The notes under the pieces: generated by a model
Database searches by the model: none
What the model saw: the letters and a program-made list of their open reading frames with translations, nothing else
Told to the model about the DNA's origin: nothing
Origin: Dactylosporangium aurantiacum
GTDB lineage: Bacteria > Actinomycetota > Actinomycetes > Mycobacteriales > Micromonosporaceae
NCBI RefSeq assembly: GCF_000716715.1
Contig: NZ_JNYJ01000049.1
Location: 1-64,000 of the forward strand
DNA: 64,000 bases
Direction: 5' to 3'
Part shown: piece after piece, positions 60,362 to 64,000 of the stretch
Numbering within the stretch: position 1 is the first letter of the stretch
Layout: each line of letters begins with the position of its first letter
Translations under genes and position numbers: made by a program

Positions 60362-61359
60362 CGCAGCTGCTGCGGGCCGAGTGGACCCGCCTGTTCAGCC
60401 GCCGGGTCACGCTGGTGACCCTGGTGCTCATCGCCACGCTGCTGGCGTTCCTGACCTTCGGCTTCACGCTGACCCGCAGCGACCCGACCGCGGACGAGCT
60501 GCGCACCGCCGGCGAGCGCGCCCAGGCCGCGGCCGTGCTCTACGACCGCAACGTCGAGCTGTGCGAGGCCGTGCAGAGCGGCACCCAGCCGGCGCCGGCC
60601 GGGGTGGACTTCCCCCGCGGCTGTGACTACGGGCCGCGGCCCACCACCGAGTCGATGCTCGACTTCGGCTTCTCGTTCGCCCGCCAGTGGCCGCAGCTGT
60701 ACACCACCGCGGCGATCGTGCTGACGGTCGCCGGGTTCGTGCTCGGCGCGTCGTTCGTGGGCGTGGAGTGGAGCTCCGGCGGCATGCTCAACCTGCTGCT
60801 GTGGGCGCCGCGCCGGGGCGCGGTCCTGGCCGGCAAGCTGATCGCGGCCTGCTCCGGGATCGCGCTGGTGTCGGTGGTGTACCTGGCGGCCTGGTCCGGG
60901 GCGTTCGTGGCGGTCGACGCCGTCAACGACACGGTCAGCGTGATGGGGCTGTCCGACTGGATGTCGCTGCTGCTCACCGGGGTCAGGGTGACGCTGCTGG
61001 CGATGGCCGGCACCGCGCTGGGCTTCGCGATCGCCTCGATGGGGCGGCACACGTCCACCGCGCTGGGCGTCGGGATCGCCTATCTGCTCGTGTACGAGCT
61101 GGGCGCCCTCATCCTGTTCGAGCTGATCGGCGGCGTCGACTACTCGGCGAGGTACCGGCTGTCCAGCTGGGTGTCGGCGTGGCTGAACAAGTCGCACACC
61201 TTCGAGAGCACTCCGGCGTACTGCGACGACAAGGGCTGCGTCGCGGCCAGCGTCCTGTCCTCGGGCGACTGGCAGCAGGCGGGGGTCGTCATCGCGCTGG
61301 TCGTGGCGGTCCTGCTGGCCGGCGCGTTCACCGCGATGCGCCGGCGCGACACGAACTGA
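60358..61359 (+). CDS. ABC-2 type transporter permease
   Basis: A 333-residue membrane protein, coupled to the preceding ATPase. An N-terminal helix (VTLVLIATLLAFLTFGF) is followed by an outside loop with cysteines and a cluster of five or so helices from about residue 118. The substrate is unknown; the ATPase type suggests export of an antibiotic, lipid or peptide. A hairpin follows. Confidence 0.9.
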   Translation: MTQLLRAEWTRLFSRRVTLVTLVLIATLLAFLTFGFTLTRSDPTADELRTAGERAQAAAVLYDRNVELCEAVQSGTQPAPAGVDFPRGCDYGPRPTTESMLDFGFSFARQWPQLYTTAAIVLTVAGFVLGASFVGVEWSSGGMLNLLLWAPRRGAVLAGKLIAACSGIALVSVVYLAAWSGAFVAVDAVNDTVSVMGLSDWMSLLLTGVRVTLLAMAGTALGFAIASMGRHTSTALGVGIAYLLVYELGALILFELIGGVDYSARYRLSSWVSAWLNKSHTFESTPAYCDDKGCVAASVLSSGDWQQAGVVIALVVAVLLAGAFTAMRRRDTN

Positions 61360-61360
61360 C

Positions 61361-61387
61361 GCCTGGCGGCCGGACCGGCCGCCAGGC
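61361..61387. terminator. bidirectional terminator hairpin
   Basis: A nearly perfect 27-bp palindrome (13-bp arms around one base) lies just after the permease stop and before the convergent ROK gene. Confidence 0.75.
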
Positions 61388-61389
61388 AC

Positions 61390-61424
61390 TCAGGCGGTGT
61401 CGCCCTCCGTCAGGCGGTGTCGCC
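61390..61424. repeat. 20-bp-period duplication at the ROK gene end
   Basis: TCAGGCGGTGTCGCC occurs at 61390-61404 and again at 61410-61424. The second copy is the last 15 bases of the ROK gene including its stop; the first is a duplicate just beyond it. A small slip or repair event is the simplest cause. Confidence 0.85.
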
Positions 61425-62582
61425 GAAGACCTCCTCGCGCACGGCGTCGAGACCGGTGAGGATGGCGCCGTTGAGCACGGGCTCACCGGCCACCTCGGTC
61501 GCCACGACCCGCGGGGACACCACGGCGATCGCGGCGACCTCGTGCTGCACCCGCTGCGCGAGGTCCGCACCGCCGGCCTGGCCGATCTCGCCGGCGAGCA
61601 CCACCAGCTCGGGGTCGAGCACCAGCCCCACCGACGCCACCCCGAGGGAGATGCGGCGGGCCAGTTCGTCGAGGAACGGGCTGCCGGCCGTGCCGGCGGC
61701 GATGGCCGCCCTGATCGCCTCGCCCGTCCCGGCGGCCTTGAAGCCGTGCGACTTGGCGACCGCCTTGACCGCCGCCGCGTCGGTGAGCATCCGGAAGCCG
61801 CTCTTGGCCCGGCGCGACGCGTCCCGGCTGACCTGCGTGCCGGCGACCGGCAGGTAGCCGATCTCGCCGGCCGCGCCGACGCTGCCGCGGTGCAGCCGCC
61901 CGCCGAGGACGACGGCGGTGCCGACGCCCCGGTCGAGCCACACCAGCACGAAGTCCTTCGCCCCGATCGCGGCGCCGCTGTGCTGCTCGGCGATGGCGGC
62001 GAGGTTCACGTCGTTCTCGAACACGACGGGCCGGCCGAGGTCCTCGCGCAGCGCGGTGAGCAGCCCGCGGTGCCAGCGCGGCAGGTCCCAGGCGAACGTG
62101 ATCTCGCCGCTCTTGGGGTCGACCAGGCCAGGGGTGCCGAGCACGATCCGGCGGATCCGCTCGATCGGCGCGCCGGCCTCGGCGGCCGCCTCGACGACCG
62201 CGGCGTGCACGACCTTGACCGGGTCGTCGCCGTCGCCGATCGACACGTCCGTCCGCCCGACGATTTTGCCCGTGATGTCCGCCACGCCGGCCACGACGTG
62301 CTGCGGTCCGGCATCGACGCCGACGACGTACGCGGTCGACGGGACCACGGCGTACATCTGTGCGTTGGGCCCCCGGCCGCCGGCCTGCTCGCCGACCCGC
62401 GCCACCAGGCCGCGCTCCTCCAGACGCTCCACCAGCTGGGATGCGGTGACCTTGGACAGCCCGGTCAGCTCGCCCAGCTGCGCGCGGGTCAGCGGACCCT
62501 TGCTGAGCAGCAGCTCGAGGGCGGCGCGGTCGTTGAGCGCGCGCAGCAACCTAGGGGTGCCGGGAAGACGAGCAGAACTCAT
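61410..62582 (-). CDS. ROK family transcriptional regulator
   Basis: A 390-residue sugar-responsive repressor. Winged helix-turn-helix at about 15-65 (PLTRAQLGELTGLSKVTASQLVERLEERGLVAR), then a ROK sugar-kinase-like domain (VVGVDAGPQHVVAGVADITG, IVLGTPGLVDP, FENDVNLAAIAEQ, GVGTAVVLGGRLHRGSVGAAGEIGYLP). The usual ROK zinc motif CxCGxxGC after GEIG is absent. ATG 62582 is chosen; GTG 62594 is possible. It faces a GH3 hexosaminidase gene across a short gap with a palindromic operator candidate, so it probably controls that gene and itself in response to an amino sugar. Confidence 0.92.
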   Translation of the reverse strand: MSSARLPGTPRLLRALNDRAALELLLSKGPLTRAQLGELTGLSKVTASQLVERLEERGLVARVGEQAGGRGPNAQMYAVVPSTAYVVGVDAGPQHVVAGVADITGKIVGRTDVSIGDGDDPVKVVHAAVVEAAAEAGAPIERIRRIVLGTPGLVDPKSGEITFAWDLPRWHRGLLTALREDLGRPVVFENDVNLAAIAEQHSGAAIGAKDFVLVWLDRGVGTAVVLGGRLHRGSVGAAGEIGYLPVAGTQVSRDASRRAKSGFRMLTDAAAVKAVAKSHGFKAAGTGEAIRAAIAAGTAGSPFLDELARRISLGVASVGLVLDPELVVLAGEIGQAGGADLAQRVQHEVAAIAVVSPRVVATEVAGEPVLNGAILTGLDAVREEVFGDTA

Positions 62583-62604
62583 GGTGATGAACACCCCTAG
62601 TATT

Positions 62605-62619
62605 TAAGAAACTTTCCTA
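62605..62619. promoter_or_regulatory. putative ROK operator
   Basis: A 15-bp near-perfect palindrome, TAAGAAACTTTCCTA on the plus strand (one mismatch between 7-bp arms), sits 22 bases from the ROK start in an unusually AT-rich patch. Its shape fits the operators of ROK regulators. A second inverted repeat, TTGCC-tcg-GGCAA, lies at 62625-62637. Confidence 0.5.
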
Positions 62620-62766
62620 TTAGATTGCCTCGGGCAACCTATACCGGAAAGCGTACGGTCACACCACCCGCACGGCCTACGCACAACTGGTCAAGATGCT
62701 CTTACGATCGTGGATAGCGCATCCGACGAGTGTCCAACACTGGTCACGCGCTGAGGGGGGAACACC

Positions 62767-64000
62767 GTGTCGAACGATCCAGGACTCCGCCGGCTGGCGC
62801 TGGGCACACTGCTCGGCGCGTTCCCGGGCGCGCAGGCCCCGGCGTGGGCCGTCGACCTGGTCGCCGAGGGAATGGCAGGACACCTGCTGTTCGGGTACAA
62901 CATCGTGGACCGCGACCAGGTCGCCGCGCTCACCGCCGGGCTGCACGCCGCCCGCGACGGCGTGCTCGTCGCCATCGACGAGGAGGGCGGCGACGTCACC
63001 CGCCTGGCGCACCGCCTCGGCAGCCCGTACCCGGGCAACGCCGCTCTCGGCGCGCTGGGTGACCCGGCGATCACCCGCCGCGTGTACCGCACCATCGGCG
63101 CCGAGCTCGACCAGCTGGGGCTCAACCTCAACCTGGCGCCGACCGTCGACGTCAACACCGCCGACGACAACCCGATCATCGGCACCCGCAGCTTCGGCGC
63201 CGACCCGCAGCAGGTCGCCGCGCACACCGCCGCCGCCGTCCTCGGCCTGCAGAGCGCCCGGGTGGCCGCCTGCGCCAAGCACTTCCCCGGCCACGGCGCG
63301 ACCCTCGCCGATTCGCACCTGGAGCTGCCGACCGTCGACATCGGCACCGACGAGCTGCGCGGCCGTGAGCTGCCGCCGTTCGCCGCCGCCGTCGAGGCGG
63401 GCGCCAAATCGATCATGAGCGCGCACATCCGGGTGCCCGCCCTCACCGGCGACGCCCCGGCCACCTTCAGCCGGGCCGTCCTCGTCGACCTGCTGCGCAC
63501 CGAGCTCGGCTTCACCGGCGTCGTCGTCACCGACGCCCTGGAGATGCTCGGCGCCGCCCGCTACGCCGGCAGCACCCAGGCCGGCGCCGTGCTCGCCCTC
63601 GCCGCCGGTGCCGACCTGCTCTGCATCGGCGCCGACGTCGACGAGAAGCTGACCCTCGCCTGCGTCGACGAGATCGTCGGCGCCGTCCAGGACGGCCGCC
63701 TGCCGCTCGCCCGCCTGGAGGAGGCCGTCGCCCGCGTCCAGGCGCTGTCGGAGTGGACGCGCCAGGGTGACCGCACCGACCGGGAGGAGCCCGGGCTCGG
63801 GTACCCGGCCGCGCTCAGCGCCGTGCGCATCGAGGGCTCCGTCGACCGCTCCGCCGCCCCGCTGATCGTCCAGCTGGAGTCGGAGTCGTCGATCGCCGCC
63901 GGCCGGGTCCCGTGGGGCCTCGGCCCGCACGTCAACGGCACCGAGCAGGTCCGCGTCGTGGCCGAGAAGACCGCCGCCGAGGAGCTGCGCGCCCTGGCCG
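62767..64000 (+). CDS. GH3 beta-N-acetylhexosaminidase (3' end outside window)
   Basis: At least 411 residues; the gene runs off the window. It is a glycoside hydrolase family 3 enzyme of the NagZ type: KHFPGHGATLADSH is the characteristic loop with the acid/base Asp/His pair, and VVVTDALEM carries the catalytic nucleophile aspartate. DEEGGDVTRL and NPIIGTRSFG are further family marks. No signal peptide, so it is probably cytoplasmic and acts in cell-wall or chitin amino-sugar recycling. GTG 62767 follows a strong GAGGGGGG. It is divergent from the ROK gene that likely regulates it. Confidence 0.92.
   Translation, partial: MSNDPGLRRLALGTLLGAFPGAQAPAWAVDLVAEGMAGHLLFGYNIVDRDQVAALTAGLHAARDGVLVAIDEEGGDVTRLAHRLGSPYPGNAALGALGDPAITRRVYRTIGAELDQLGLNLNLAPTVDVNTADDNPIIGTRSFGADPQQVAAHTAAAVLGLQSARVAACAKHFPGHGATLADSHLELPTVDIGTDELRGRELPPFAAAVEAGAKSIMSAHIRVPALTGDAPATFSRAVLVDLLRTELGFTGVVVTDALEMLGAARYAGSTQAGAVLALAAGADLLCIGADVDEKLTLACVDEIVGAVQDGRLPLARLEEAVARVQALSEWTRQGDRTDREEPGLGYPAALSAVRIEGSVDRSAAPLIVQLESESSIAAGRVPWGLGPHVNGTEQVRVVAEKTAAEELRALA

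Overview
The window is very GC-rich DNA from a high-GC actinobacterium, most likely a member of the Micromonosporaceae (Actinoplanes/Micromonospora-like). The evidence is strong codon bias, frequent GTG starts, many starts that look leaderless, and actinobacterial gene types: SigE- and SigK-type ECF sigma factors, a class E/F-type sortase, DUF4397, DUF1206, DUF6232, an RskA-like anti-sigma factor and Hsp70-like membrane proteins. The family placement is inferred, not tested. No phage, transposon, CRISPR array, rRNA or tRNA gene was recognised.

0-13 kb: branched-chain amino acid, serine and glycine metabolism. On the minus strand lie serA, then leuB-ilvE, and separately ilvB-ilvN-ilvC. ilvB is preceded by a short leader peptide ending Val-Leu-Ile-Ile and a terminator hairpin, which together make a classical attenuator. 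ilvD is divergent from ilvB and is followed by glyA, which has a ZTP (pfl) riboswitch. Between serA and ilvC sit a small repeat protein and a stand-alone TipAS-type drug-binding domain behind a MerR-type promoter.

13-23.7 kb: a 1485-residue membrane protein with a long repetitive tail, a PH-domain membrane protein, a D-2-hydroxyacid dehydrogenase, a SigE-family sigma factor translationally coupled to a membrane protein, a sugar-dehydrogenase-like lipoprotein and a membrane metallophosphoesterase.

23.6-36.4 kb: the tRNA amidotransferase genes gatC-gatA-gatB, a small DUF4236-like gene, a GGDEF/EAL protein, a 1.6-kb repeat-rich gap, ligA, and a sulfur group of cysteine desulfurase, mnmA and a MetE-like methionine synthase.

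36.4-50.8 kb: a sortase and DUF4397 surface pair, divergent from an ECF sigma factor and RskA-type anti-sigma factor; etfB-etfA; a large FtsX-type permease; two DUF202 proteins; and a lipid group of a PLD-N membrane protein, diacylglycerol kinase, DUF1206 protein, double-PAP2 phosphatase and phospholipase D. A phosphonatase-like HAD hydrolase follows.

50.8-64 kb: a second acetolactate-synthase-like enzyme, two membrane-anchored Hsp70-like ATPases with a DUF6232 protein, an enoyl-CoA hydratase, an ABC ATPase, an ABC ATPase-permease pair, and a ROK regulator divergent from a GH3 beta-N-acetylhexosaminidase that runs off the window end.

The most noteworthy points are the ilvB attenuator, the TipAS domain without its DNA-binding half, the paired Hsp70-like proteins, and the repeat-rich coding and non-coding tracts.
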